A DNA stretch of 64,000 nucleotides. Origin: Bacillota bacterium. GTDB lineage: Bacteria > Bacillota > Clostridia > Christensenellales > Aristaeellaceae. The position numbers and the translations under genes are program-made. Numbering within the stretch: the stretch's first letter is position 1; every line of letters begins with the position of its first letter. The DNA lies in the NCBI GenBank assembly GCA_023421395.1, contig JAEZTL010000005.1, positions 1-64,000 on the forward strand. Reading direction: 5' to 3'. Below the pieces are notes generated by a model. The model was not told where the DNA came from, did no database searches, and saw nothing but the letters and a program-made list of their open reading frames with translations. This document shows positions 8,607-16,973 of this stretch, one piece after another.

Positions 8607-9803
8607 TCAATCCGTCACCAGCCGCTTCTCCCCTGAAATCGCCTGAATGGGGCGGATGTCCTGGGTGACCTCCAGCACGCCCAGGTATTCCCCTGCCTCA
8701 CCACGCACCGCGAAGTAGCGAATCAGCACGTACTTTTCACCCATGTTGATCCAGAAATCCTCGTGATCCTTCCGGCCTGCGCGCAAATCCTCCACCAACT
8801 TCTCCACGATGTGCACGCTGGCAGGCGGATGGCAGTTGGAAACCTTGCGGCCGATGACCGCTTTCGTGCGGGGAAATACCCGCTCCGCGCCCTCCGAAAA
8901 GTACTTCACCGTGTCGTCCTTGTCCACGAAGGTGATGTCGATGGGCAGCACATTGAGCATGCGCGCCAATTCTTCCGTCGTAAGACGCCCGGTAGGCAGC
9001 GCCACCACGCCCGGCATGCCCTCGCGGCGGGGCTCGCCACGGTCCGCCTGCGCGGAGGGCACCCAGGCGGGCGGCTCCTCGATCAGGCAATAGCCGAACT
9101 CCGCGCCTTCGCCGGCAATCTGACGCCATTCGTCCTGCGTCAGGTTTTCCAGCAGCATCGGCAGCATGATGTTCTCCTCTTTGAACACCATCTCCTGAAC
9201 CTTGCCCAGAAGCGCCTCGATCTTACCGCGGAGCGAAGCGCCGTCCATGGCTTCCACCGCGCCGGCAGCCTCCCGAAGCTGGGCGCGAATCTCGTCGTCC
9301 ACGCCCCACATGACCTTCGGAGGCGCGGTGATGCCATACTTTTCCATGTAGGGGAAGAGCAGGTTCTCCTTCTTCAGGTAGTGGCGGTCGATCTCGCCCA
9401 GCCGCCGGAGCCTGTCCCCCAGTTTTTTTCGGTCGCCGCCTGCGCCGAGCCCCAGAAGCTGCTGGCGGATCTCCCCCGCCATCGCGTCGATGGCGCGGTT
9501 CTCCCGCTTGAGCGTATTGGCCGGGTGCCCCGGAATGTCCGCCGGGCCGGTTGCGTGAATCTCCTCGATAGAGCCCTTGAACACCGCGGCGTGCACGTCG
9601 CACAACCGCTGTACTTCCGAAACGGGCAGACCGCTTTCGATCAGCGCCTGCTCCGCCCGGGCAATCTCCTCCGCCGACACGCCGTCAAACGCGGCGGCGA
9701 AGCGCCCCTTGACCTCGTCCACGCCCTTCCCTTCGTGAAGGAGCGCGATCAGTTCCTTCAGAACCCTCTGCCGGAATTCCCGGTTGCTGATTTCCCCGCT
9801 CAT
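8607..9803 (-). CDS. DUF438 - hemerythrin (HHE) - PAS domain protein
   Basis: 398 residues with no signal peptide. The N-terminal DUF438 domain (about 10-80, LKELIALLHEGKGVDEVKGRF) is followed by a hemerythrin HHE cation-binding domain (about 90-235, with HPANTLKRENRAI, HYLKKENLLFPYME and FKEENIMLPML carrying His/Glu ligands). A C-terminal PAS-like domain (about 280-390) has the CHPPASVHIVEKL and DFWINMGEKYVLIRYFAVR signatures usual for this family. Proteins of this architecture are presumed diiron sensors of O2, NO or redox state in anaerobes; this role is inferred from the family. GGGAGGG precedes the ATG. A TATAAT lies on the minus strand at 9851-9856, but the -35 is weak. Confidence 0.85.
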   Translation of the reverse strand: MSGEISNREFRQRVLKELIALLHEGKGVDEVKGRFAAAFDGVSAEEIARAEQALIESGLPVSEVQRLCDVHAAVFKGSIEEIHATGPADIPGHPANTLKRENRAIDAMAGEIRQQLLGLGAGGDRKKLGDRLRRLGEIDRHYLKKENLLFPYMEKYGITAPPKVMWGVDDEIRAQLREAAGAVEAMDGASLRGKIEALLGKVQEMVFKEENIMLPMLLENLTQDEWRQIAGEGAEFGYCLIEEPPAWVPSAQADRGEPRREGMPGVVALPTGRLTTEELARMLNVLPIDITFVDKDDTVKYFSEGAERVFPRTKAVIGRKVSNCHPPASVHIVEKLVEDLRAGRKDHEDFWINMGEKYVLIRYFAVRGEAGEYLGVLEVTQDIRPIQAISGEKRLVTD

Positions 9804-10406
9804 GAGGATCCCTCCCTTATTCGCCCGGCGCGCATTGGCGCGACATTTACATTATAAACGGCGCCCGCGCTTTCCAATCAGCCGTTTCATCAAAATGCGC
9901 GAGTGCGCGCATCAAGCAGTAACGCCGAAAAATCCGATTTCGGCATTTTGTGAAACCTTTCGTTTTCCGCATACGCGGCAAAGAACGGGCGGCGCGCGGG
10001 CCCGGCGCGCTCCGGCGGGTGCGAGGCAAGCTTTGCGACAGCTCTTTGGCGCGATCAAACCGCCACGCGAACGCACCGCCGCGCATACGCGGCGAGAAAA
10101 GTGTTGATCGGTGGTCAAAGTTGGTCTTGTGGATAATTCCCCGGGTCTGTTATCCCCTGAATGGCGGTTAAAATTGGTCCGGGGGCATAAACAACCCAAG
10201 GCCTGCCCGTTTCTGCGGGCCGGCCGGTCAAAAATGAGATTCCGATCTTTATATCGGCAGGTTTCGCCATTTAGTTAGCGCAATGCGTCCGCTCCACAAA
10301 ATATGGTCCGCGGATGCATTTTGTGAACAATCTAATTATATTTCGACAGATGGGAGAGAAAGTTTAGTGAAAAAATGAGAATTGTCGTTTTTTGGCAGAA
10401 AATGTA
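9804..10406. other. Divergent intergenic region upstream of the flagellar operon
   Basis: No supported gene in about 600 bp. It contains a 9-bp stem with one mismatch at 10200-10225 and overlapping inverted repeats at 10282-10325. AT content rises towards the flgB promoter. Confidence 0.5.
10282..10325. repeat. Two overlapping inverted repeats
   Basis: AATGCGTCCGC (10282-10292) pairs with GCGGATGCATT (10310-10320) over 11 bp with one G-T. CACAAAAT (10295-10302) pairs perfectly with ATTTTGTG (10318-10325). Arms overlap at 10318-10320, so the two structures exclude each other. They lie about 80-125 bp upstream of the -35 box of the flagellar promoter; function unknown. Confidence 0.4.
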
Positions 10407-10434
10407 TTGACAGTTGTGCCATTCATAGTATACT
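10407..10434 (+). promoter_or_regulatory. Sigma-A promoter of the fla operon
   Basis: Perfect TTGACA (10407-10412), 16-bp spacer, TATACT (10429-10434), in an AT-rich setting 93 bp before the flgB start codon. The housekeeping-type promoter fits an early-class flagellar operon. Confidence 0.8.
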
Positions 10435-10526
10435 TAGCATAGTAAGCTACATTTATCCACAGGTTTGGACGTGAGTTTTCCACATTCGGTTCCATCTGCA
10501 GCCGACTGCATGGAGGGGAGGATTCC

Positions 10527-10916
10527 ATGGGCGATTTTTTGAATAACGCCAACATGCAATTGCTGGAAAAGAAGCTGGACGCCGTCTGGATGCGCCAGCA
10601 GGTGATCTCGAACAACATCGCCAACGCCGAGACACCCGGTTACAAGAGCAAGTCTCTGGAATTCGAATCCATCCTCGACCGTCAGCTTTCTGTTACCGGC
10701 AGTAGCGACAGTTCCATTCAGGGCGCGCTGGACCGGACGCAGCCCCGGGTCATCGAGACGTCGGGCACTTCCGCCCGCGAGGACGGCAACAATGTGGATC
10801 AGGACAAAGAATCCGTCGAGATGGCCCGCGCGCTGATCGAGTACAACTACCTGGTGAACTCCCTTTCCTCGCAGATTAGCCGCATGAAATATGTCGTGAC
10901 CGAGGGGCGTGGTTGA
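10527..10916 (+). CDS. flgB: Flagellar proximal rod protein FlgB
   Basis: 129 residues, the usual length. The conserved rod-protein N terminus is present, with NNIANAETPGYK at about 31-42, as is the C-terminal amphipathic helix (EMARALIEYNYLVNSLSSQISRM trimmed here to its core pattern). FlgB forms the base of the axial rod above the MS ring. It has a GGAGGGGAGG ribosome site. It is the first gene of the long operon; its stop codon lies 2 bp before the flgC ATG. Confidence 0.95.
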   Translation: MGDFLNNANMQLLEKKLDAVWMRQQVISNNIANAETPGYKSKSLEFESILDRQLSVTGSSDSSIQGALDRTQPRVIETSGTSAREDGNNVDQDKESVEMARALIEYNYLVNSLSSQISRMKYVVTEGRG

Positions 10917-10918
10917 TT

Positions 10919-11356
10919 ATGGCCTTTCTAAATTCGCTCAACATCAGCGGTTCAGGCCTGACCGCGCAGAAGTACCGCATGGAGATCGTGGCCCAGAACC
11001 TGGCCAACGCGGACACCACGCGCACCGAGGCCGGCGGCCCTTACCGGCGCAAGCTGGTGACGTTTTCCGAAATCGGGAACACCGGCAACTTCGCCAGCGT
11101 GCTGCGCGCTTCCGCCGGGGACGCCGTGGGCGGCGTGCGCGTGGAAGAGGTGCTGGACGATACCGACGACTTCAAGGTGGAATACGATCCCACCCACCCC
11201 GACGCCAACGAAGACGGCTACGTGCAGCTGCCCAATGTGGACACCACCGAGGAAATGGTGGACATGATGAGCGCCTCCCGGCTCTATGAGGCGAACATCA
11301 CCGCCTTCAACGCCATGAAGGACATGGCCTCCAAGGCGCTGGAGATCGGCAAGTAA
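10919..11356 (+). CDS. flgC: Flagellar rod protein FlgC
   Basis: 145 residues from the ATG at 10919; a TTG at 10913 overlapping the flgB stop is possible, but GAGGGG is better spaced for the ATG. The N terminus has SGLTAQKYRMEIVAQNLAN, the middle has the FlgC signature HPDANEDGYVQLPNV, and the C terminus has EEMVDMMSASRLYEANITAF. It is a proximal rod subunit stacked on FlgB. Translation is likely coupled to flgB. Confidence 0.95.
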   Translation: MAFLNSLNISGSGLTAQKYRMEIVAQNLANADTTRTEAGGPYRRKLVTFSEIGNTGNFASVLRASAGDAVGGVRVEEVLDDTDDFKVEYDPTHPDANEDGYVQLPNVDTTEEMVDMMSASRLYEANITAFNAMKDMASKALEIGK

Positions 11357-11388
11357 TCCCAAACCTTCAGGAAAGCGAGGCGAACGCC

Positions 11389-11691
11389 ATGGCCATTGAT
11401 CCCATCCGCGTATCGCAGCTTCTGGGCAACCTGAACGGCCCCCAGCGCACATCGCCGGTTTCCGCCGGCGTCGAGAGCTTTGAGTCCATGCTGAAAAACT
11501 CCGTCGAGGAAATCGCGAGAACGCAGGATGCCGTCCGGGAGGACGCCGTTAAACTCGCCACCGGCAACACCGACGCGCTGCACTCGATCACCATCAATGC
11601 CGCCAAGGCCGACCTTGCCGTGCAGACGATGGTGAGCGTACGAAACAAGGCGCTGGATGCCTACAACGAGATCATGCGGATCACCCTCTAG
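11389..11691 (+). CDS. fliE: Flagellar hook-basal body protein FliE
   Basis: 100 residues, the usual length. The body is alpha-helical with the family C terminus (AVQTMVSVRNKALDAYNEIMR). FliE joins the MS ring/export gate to the rod and is among the first exported subunits. It lies between flgC and fliF, as is normal in Firmicutes and Proteobacteria. Confidence 0.93.
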   Translation: MAIDPIRVSQLLGNLNGPQRTSPVSAGVESFESMLKNSVEEIARTQDAVREDAVKLATGNTDALHSITINAAKADLAVQTMVSVRNKALDAYNEIMRITL

Positions 11692-11739
11692 TCGAAACCG
11701 GAACGCCGAAGGGCTATTTTGCAGATGTAGAGGGGTACG

Positions 11740-13413
11740 ATGGACACAACGCTGTCAGGACTGTATAAGAACATCAGCGCCTATTTTTTGAAGATGAGCA
11801 TGCGCAAGCGGCTGACGCTCGGGATCGTCGCCGCTGTCGTGCTTGTTGGGGCTGTCGTTCTTGGCAGGGTTCTTGACAGCGCGTCCTATACGGTTCTGTA
11901 CCGGGGCCTGGATTCCAAGGAGAGCGTTGAAATCGTCAACATGCTGGATTCCTCCGGCGTCGAGTACCGCCTCGAAAGCGACGGCACCATCCTCGTCCCC
12001 CGCCAGAACGAGGCGATGCTCAAAATGCAGCTGGCCGCCGAAGGCTTTCCGAGCAGTACCCTCGGCTACGACATTTTCACCAGCCAGGCGGACCTGATGA
12101 CCACCGATTACGAGAAGAAACAGTACCTGATCTTTCAGCTGCAGGACCGGCTGCAGGCGGCGCTCAAAACGCTCACCGGCGTCCGGGATGCCATTGTGAC
12201 GCTGAACGTGGCCGATGACAGCGCCTATGTGCTCAAGTCGAGCGCGCCCGAATCCTCCGCCGCGGTGGTGCTGGACCTGTACGCCTACGCCGACCTCTCC
12301 CCAAAGCAGATCAAGGGCATTGAGGAACTGGTGGCCAAGAGCGTACCGGGCCTCAAAAACGAGAACGTCATCATCGTGGACGGCGCCGGCACGGTGCTCA
12401 ACGACACGGTCTCAGACTCCGGGGCGGGCCTGGCGGATTCCCAGATCGACATGATCAACAAGATCAATACCCTTTACGAGCAGAAGGTCGCCAAGTTCCT
12501 GGAGCCCGTCTTCGGTACCGACGGCGTGAGTGTGTCTGTCAACGTAAAGATGAGCTTCAAACAGAAAAACACCCAGCAGACCACCTATACGCCCGTGGTG
12601 GGGGATTCCGGCATCCTCTCCCGGCAGCAGGTGGATCGCGCCTCCACCAACGGCGCGACGCTGCCGCAGCAGGGCGTGGGCACCGAATCCAACGTGGGCG
12701 TACCCTCCTACCAGGACGGCAACGCGACTGACAGCAATAATGACGCTAATAATGAAGATAATAACAATACACAGGGAGGAAACAACGGTTCCGCCAGCGA
12801 AAGTTACAGCAATGATTACCTGGTGAACCAGGTTGTCGAAACGGCGCTGGACAACGGCGGCACCATCGAGGACATGACGGTGTCCATGATGATCAACAGC
12901 CGCGAGCTGACCCCCGAGACGCTGGACAAGTACCGCGAGATGGTGGCCTACGGCGTGGGCATCGACAAGGAAAAGGTGTTCATCACCTACGCCGAGTTCC
13001 TGGCCAAGCCGGAAACGCCGGTGTTCACCGATTCCGGTCAGGTCGCGCCCCAGAATGTGCTGTCGCTGACCGATGCGCTGCCGATGAACCTTGTGATCTA
13101 CGGCGGAGCCGGGCTGGGCGGGCTGATCCTGCTCCTGATCGTACTGCTCATACTGCGCCGCGGTTCCAAAAAGCGCAAGGGCGGCAAGGGCAAGAGCGCC
13201 GCGGCGGCACCGGGCGAGGCTGACGAGGAGGATGAGGACGAGGTGGAGAAGTCGCAGCCGCGCGAATCCAAAAAGCCCGTCCCCGGGGAGATTGTGCTCA
13301 ACGAGACCCGCGAACAGGGCCTCAAGCGTCAGGTGAAGGAATTCACCAGCCAGAACCCTGAAATCGTCGCGCAGCTGATCCGATCCTGGATGAAGGAGGA
13401 AGGCCCCAAGTGA
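11740..13413 (+). CDS. fliF: Flagellar MS-ring protein FliF
   Basis: 557 residues. TM1 is at about 24-45 (LTLGIVAAVVLVGAVVLG). The YscJ/FliF periplasmic ring-building domain follows (LYRGLDSKESVEIVNMLD, then EGFPSSTLGYDIF), then the beta-collar domain. TM2 is near 447-467 (LGGLILLLIVLLIL), with a Lys-rich cytoplasmic tail ending in EIVAQLIRSWMKEE, the FliG-binding helix. An Asn/Asp-rich low-complexity insert at about 327-360 is coded by an unusually AT-rich stretch (12720-12790). FliF is the base of the motor and houses the export gate. Its stop overlaps the fliG GTG start. Confidence 0.97.
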   Translation: MDTTLSGLYKNISAYFLKMSMRKRLTLGIVAAVVLVGAVVLGRVLDSASYTVLYRGLDSKESVEIVNMLDSSGVEYRLESDGTILVPRQNEAMLKMQLAAEGFPSSTLGYDIFTSQADLMTTDYEKKQYLIFQLQDRLQAALKTLTGVRDAIVTLNVADDSAYVLKSSAPESSAAVVLDLYAYADLSPKQIKGIEELVAKSVPGLKNENVIIVDGAGTVLNDTVSDSGAGLADSQIDMINKINTLYEQKVAKFLEPVFGTDGVSVSVNVKMSFKQKNTQQTTYTPVVGDSGILSRQQVDRASTNGATLPQQGVGTESNVGVPSYQDGNATDSNNDANNEDNNNTQGGNNGSASESYSNDYLVNQVVETALDNGGTIEDMTVSMMINSRELTPETLDKYREMVAYGVGIDKEKVFITYAEFLAKPETPVFTDSGQVAPQNVLSLTDALPMNLVIYGGAGLGGLILLLIVLLILRRGSKKRKGGKGKSAAAAPGEADEEDEDEVEKSQPRESKKPVPGEIVLNETREQGLKRQVKEFTSQNPEIVAQLIRSWMKEEGPK

Positions 13414-14423
13414 AGCCAAAGACAAAAAACACCGAATCGATCCGCAAGGCGGCCACCGTCATCCTGTCGCTGGGCGTCGAAGCCGCCGCCCAGGTGTTCA
13501 AATATCTCCGCCCGGAAGAAATCGAGCAGATCACCATGCAGATCGCGACGCTGGAGAACCTGTCCTCGCTGGCGGTCGAGGCTACGATGGAGGAGTTCTA
13601 CAATCTTTGCGTCGCCCAGAAGTACATCACCGAGGGCGGCATCGAATACGCCAAGGCCATCCTGGAGAAGACCATGGGCGCCTCCAGCGCCGCCGGCATC
13701 ATCGATAAGATCACCCGGTCGCTGCAGAGCAAGGCCTTCGGTTTTCTCGGCGAAGTTGACCCCAAGCACCTTCTGAGCCTCATCCAGAACGAGCACCCTC
13801 AGACCATCGCGCTGATCCTCGCCTACTGCCCTCCGGACCAGGCCGCCGACATCCTGAGCGAACTGCCCGCCAGCATTCAGATGGATGTGGCAAGCCGCAT
13901 CGCCACCATGGATTCCACGTCCCCCGAGGCCATCCGGGACGTGGAGCGCATCATCGAGCAGAAGCTGTCGGTCAGCGAGTCGGTGGGCTTTGCCGAAATC
14001 GGCGGCACCAAGTACATGGCCAGCATCATGAACCTGGTGGACCGCGGAACCGAGAAGTATATCATGGATGAGCTCTTCCGCAAGGACCCAAAGCTGGCGG
14101 AGGAGATTCGCAACCGTATGTTCGTCTTCGAGGACATCGCCTCACTCGACGCGGTCTTCGTGCAGCGCTTCCTGCAGGACGCCAACAGCAACGACCTGCT
14201 CATCGCCCTCAAGGGCTGCAGCAAGGAAATCGCGGAAGTGTTCTACGCCAACATGTCCAACCGGCTCAAACAGACGCTCGAGGAGGAGTCCAAGTACCTG
14301 CACGGCGTGAAGCTCTCGCAGGTTGAGGAGGCCCAGCAGAAGCTGGTCGCCCTCGTCCGCTCTCTGGAGGAGGCCGGTGAGATCAGCATCACGCGCGGTC
14401 GAAAGGATGAGCTGATTGTCTAA
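13410..14423 (+). CDS. fliG: Flagellar motor switch protein FliG
   Basis: 337 residues, the usual length. It starts at a GTG overlapping the fliF stop (GTGA). Middle-domain signature EHPQTIALILAYCPPDQAA is present near 128-146 (EHPQ motif). The C-terminal domain has the charged torque helix region (RNRMFVFEDIASLD). FliG forms the rotor track touched by MotA and links FliF to FliM/FliY. Strong coupling to fliF keeps the 1:1 stoichiometry. Confidence 0.97.
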   Translation: MKPKTKNTESIRKAATVILSLGVEAAAQVFKYLRPEEIEQITMQIATLENLSSLAVEATMEEFYNLCVAQKYITEGGIEYAKAILEKTMGASSAAGIIDKITRSLQSKAFGFLGEVDPKHLLSLIQNEHPQTIALILAYCPPDQAADILSELPASIQMDVASRIATMDSTSPEAIRDVERIIEQKLSVSESVGFAEIGGTKYMASIMNLVDRGTEKYIMDELFRKDPKLAEEIRNRMFVFEDIASLDAVFVQRFLQDANSNDLLIALKGCSKEIAEVFYANMSNRLKQTLEEESKYLHGVKLSQVEEAQQKLVALVRSLEEAGEISITRGRKDELIV

Positions 14424-15156
14424 GGTTTACAAAGGCCATAGCGTCAAGCTGGAGCCCGACTGCTATTACTACCACGTCCCCGCGCCCCGAAGCGCCGGCA
14501 GCCTCGAGGAAGAACCGCGGGCAGACGAGGAGGACGCCCTCAGCGCCATCGAAGAGGAGCGCCGCCGGCAGGCCCGGGACATGATGATGGAGGCCGAGCA
14601 GTTCAGCGCCGACACCCGCGCGGAGGCGCTCCGTCTCGCCGAGCAGCTGCGCGAGCAGGCGCGCCGGGAGGGCTACCAGAAGGGGTACGAGCAGGGCAAG
14701 TTCCAGGCGCTGACGGAGAACGAACGCGCGCTGGACGAGCTGAAGCAGCTGATGGAGGACCTGGATCAGAGCCGGGAAGTCCTCATCCGGCAGCAGGAGC
14801 AGCAGCTGATCGACCTGGCGCTGGAAATCGCCCGCAAGGTGGTCGCCGACCGGATCGAGCAGGACGACGAAACCTTTGCCCGCATCTTCAAAAAGGCCGT
14901 CGAGGGCATGAGCGAGCAGAAGATCGTCCGGCTCAGCGTTTCGGAGCACGACATCGAATTCGTCACCGCCCACGCCGACTACCTGAAGTCCATGGTGCAG
15001 GACGCCGAAAAGCTGGAGGTTCAGGTGCTGGAAGGCGCCGCCCGCGGCACGCTGATCGTGGACACGGAGGACGTGGTGATCGACGCCAGCGTACAAAAAC
15101 AGCTGGACGTGCTGATGCAGACGGTGCAGGACGCCCGCTTTGAAAGAAACACCTGA
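14416..15156 (+). CDS. fliH: Flagellar export ATPase regulator FliH
   Basis: 246 residues. It starts at a TTG inside the last codons of fliG (8-bp overlap), with GAAAGGATGAG upstream. A long Arg/Glu-rich coiled coil covers about 35-120 (EEERRRQARDMMMEAEQF; EQLREQARREGYQKGYEQG). The C-terminal FliH/V-ATPase-E-like domain follows (LIDLALEIARKVVADRIEQ). FliH holds FliI as a stator stalk and ties it to the C ring. It has the expected place between fliG and fliI. Confidence 0.9.
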   Translation: MSKVYKGHSVKLEPDCYYYHVPAPRSAGSLEEEPRADEEDALSAIEEERRRQARDMMMEAEQFSADTRAEALRLAEQLREQARREGYQKGYEQGKFQALTENERALDELKQLMEDLDQSREVLIRQQEQQLIDLALEIARKVVADRIEQDDETFARIFKKAVEGMSEQKIVRLSVSEHDIEFVTAHADYLKSMVQDAEKLEVQVLEGAARGTLIVDTEDVVIDASVQKQLDVLMQTVQDARFERNT

Positions 15157-15169
15157 GGAGGACAAGCCG

Positions 15170-16480
15170 TTGGTCTTTGACCGCTGCCGCCAGGCCGTGC
15201 GCAATACGGACCCGATCCAGCGCAACGGCAAAATCGACAAAATCATCGGCATGGTGATCGAGAGCACCGGACCGGTGGTGGACATCGGCACCATCTGCCG
15301 CGTCTACGGCGCGAAGCAGTCCACCTGGACCTACGCCGAAGCGGTGGGGTTCAAGGGCAACCGGGTGCTTTTGATGCCCTTTGGCGATCTGAACGGCGTG
15401 GTGCGCGGCAGTGTGGTGGAATCCACCGGCGACGTCTTGCGCGTGCCTGTGGGCGACGGCCTGGTGGGCCGCGTGATCGACGGATTCGGAAACCCCATCG
15501 ACGACGGGGGGCCCATCCGCTGCGACCGCAGCTATGTGGTGCAAAACCTGCCCTCGAACCCCCTCTCCCGGCCCCGGATCGACGAAAAACTCTCCATCGG
15601 CGTCCGTGCCATCGATTCGCTGCTCACCTGCGGCAAGGGCCAGCGCATGGGCATCTTCTCGGGCAGCGGCGTGGGCAAGAGCACACTGCTCGGCATGATG
15701 CTCCGGAACGTCGCGGCGGACGTCAACGTGGTGGCGCTGGTGGGCGAGCGCGGCCGTGAAGTGCGCGACTTCATCGAAAAGGACCTGCAAAAGGAGGGCA
15801 TGGGCCGGTCGGTTCTGGTGGTGGCCACCAGCGACCAGTCGGCCATGATGCGACTCAAGTGCGCGATGACCGCCACCACCATCGCCGAGTACTTCCGGGA
15901 CCAGGGCAAGGACGTGCTCCTCGTGATGGACTCCCTCACCCGTTTCGCAATGGCCCAGCGCGAGATTGGCCTGGCCATCGGGGAACCGCCGGTGGCGCGG
16001 GGCTACACCCCCTCTCTGTACGCGCTGCTTCCGAAGCTGCTGGAGCGTTCCGGGAAATTTACGAGGGGCTCCATCACCGGTTTTTACACGGTGCTGGTGG
16101 AGGGAGACGACGTGAACGAGCCGATCTCCGACACCGTGCGCGGCATTCTGGACGGCCACATCGTGCTCTCACGGTCGCTGGCCATGCGCAACCAGTACCC
16201 CGCCATCGATATCCTGGCCTCCATCAGCCGCCTGATGAACGAAATTGCGCCCCAGGATCACCTTCAGATGGCCGCGCAGATCCGCGCCGTGCTGTCGGCC
16301 TACTACGAAAACATCGACCTGATCTCCATCGGCGCCTACAAATCCGGCACCAACCCGAAGATCGACCACGCGCTGGCAAACATCGACCGGATCAACCAGT
16401 TCCTCCGGCAGGACATCAACGAAAAGCTGACCTTCAACGAGACCATGCAGCTCATGCAAAAGGTCGTCGGCGCAAGGTAA
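15170..16480 (+). CDS. fliI: Flagellar type III export ATPase FliI
   Basis: 436 residues if translation starts at the TTG at 15170, which has GAGGAGG 8 bases upstream; an in-frame TTG at 15140, overlapping fliH, has no site of comparable quality. Walker A GSGVGKST lies near 163-170, Walker B VLLVMDSLTRFAM near 245, with the family signature (PSLYALLPKLLERSG). It is related to the F1-beta subunit and energises export of rod, hook and filament proteins. FliH and FliJ flank it, giving the complete ATPase module. Confidence 0.96.
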   Translation: MVFDRCRQAVRNTDPIQRNGKIDKIIGMVIESTGPVVDIGTICRVYGAKQSTWTYAEAVGFKGNRVLLMPFGDLNGVVRGSVVESTGDVLRVPVGDGLVGRVIDGFGNPIDDGGPIRCDRSYVVQNLPSNPLSRPRIDEKLSIGVRAIDSLLTCGKGQRMGIFSGSGVGKSTLLGMMLRNVAADVNVVALVGERGREVRDFIEKDLQKEGMGRSVLVVATSDQSAMMRLKCAMTATTIAEYFRDQGKDVLLVMDSLTRFAMAQREIGLAIGEPPVARGYTPSLYALLPKLLERSGKFTRGSITGFYTVLVEGDDVNEPISDTVRGILDGHIVLSRSLAMRNQYPAIDILASISRLMNEIAPQDHLQMAAQIRAVLSAYYENIDLISIGAYKSGTNPKIDHALANIDRINQFLRQDINEKLTFNETMQLMQKVVGAR

Positions 16481-16498
16481 AGACGGTGGAGGCTTCTT

Positions 16499-16945
16499 AT
16501 GAAGCGATATGAGTTCGGACTGCAAAAGGTGCTCGAATACGACAAGTTCCTCCAGAGGAACGAGGCCGACGCGATGAATCTCCTGCAGGCGGAATACCTG
16601 GAAATGAAGGAGAAGCACGACGCGCTGGCCGGCGAATACCTGGAGCTCAAGCGCCGATACCAGGAGGACTGCGAGAGCGGCCAGAACGCCGGCAAGGCCG
16701 CCGCCACGGGCCGCTACATCATGGAAGTGTCGCAGCATCTGGTGCAGAGCCGCGCGCAGCTGGAGGCGCAGATGGAGCGCATCGAAGCCCAGCGCGAAAA
16801 GCTGCTGGCCGCCACTCAGAACAAGGAGATGATCGAGAAGCTCCGCGTCCATTCACTGGAGAACTACCGCGCCGCCGAGCGCAAGAGCGACGAGCTTTTC
16901 ATCGAGGACTTCCTGTCCAACAAGGCTGCCCAGACCAACGCCTGA
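16499..16945 (+). CDS. fliJ: Flagellar export chaperone/stalk FliJ
   Basis: 148 residues, almost entirely coiled coil. It begins with the family-like MKRYEFGLQKVLEYDKFLQ, and the C-terminal half is rich in Glu/Lys/Arg heptads. FliJ is the central stalk of the FliI hexamer (gamma-subunit analogue) and escorts chaperones to FlhA. Sequence conservation is low in this family, so the call leans on position and coiled-coil form. Confidence 0.9.
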   Translation: MKRYEFGLQKVLEYDKFLQRNEADAMNLLQAEYLEMKEKHDALAGEYLELKRRYQEDCESGQNAGKAAATGRYIMEVSQHLVQSRAQLEAQMERIEAQREKLLAATQNKEMIEKLRVHSLENYRAAERKSDELFIEDFLSNKAAQTNA

Positions 16946-16973
16946 AAGACGCGCGAGAAAGAAGGTGAGTCCC

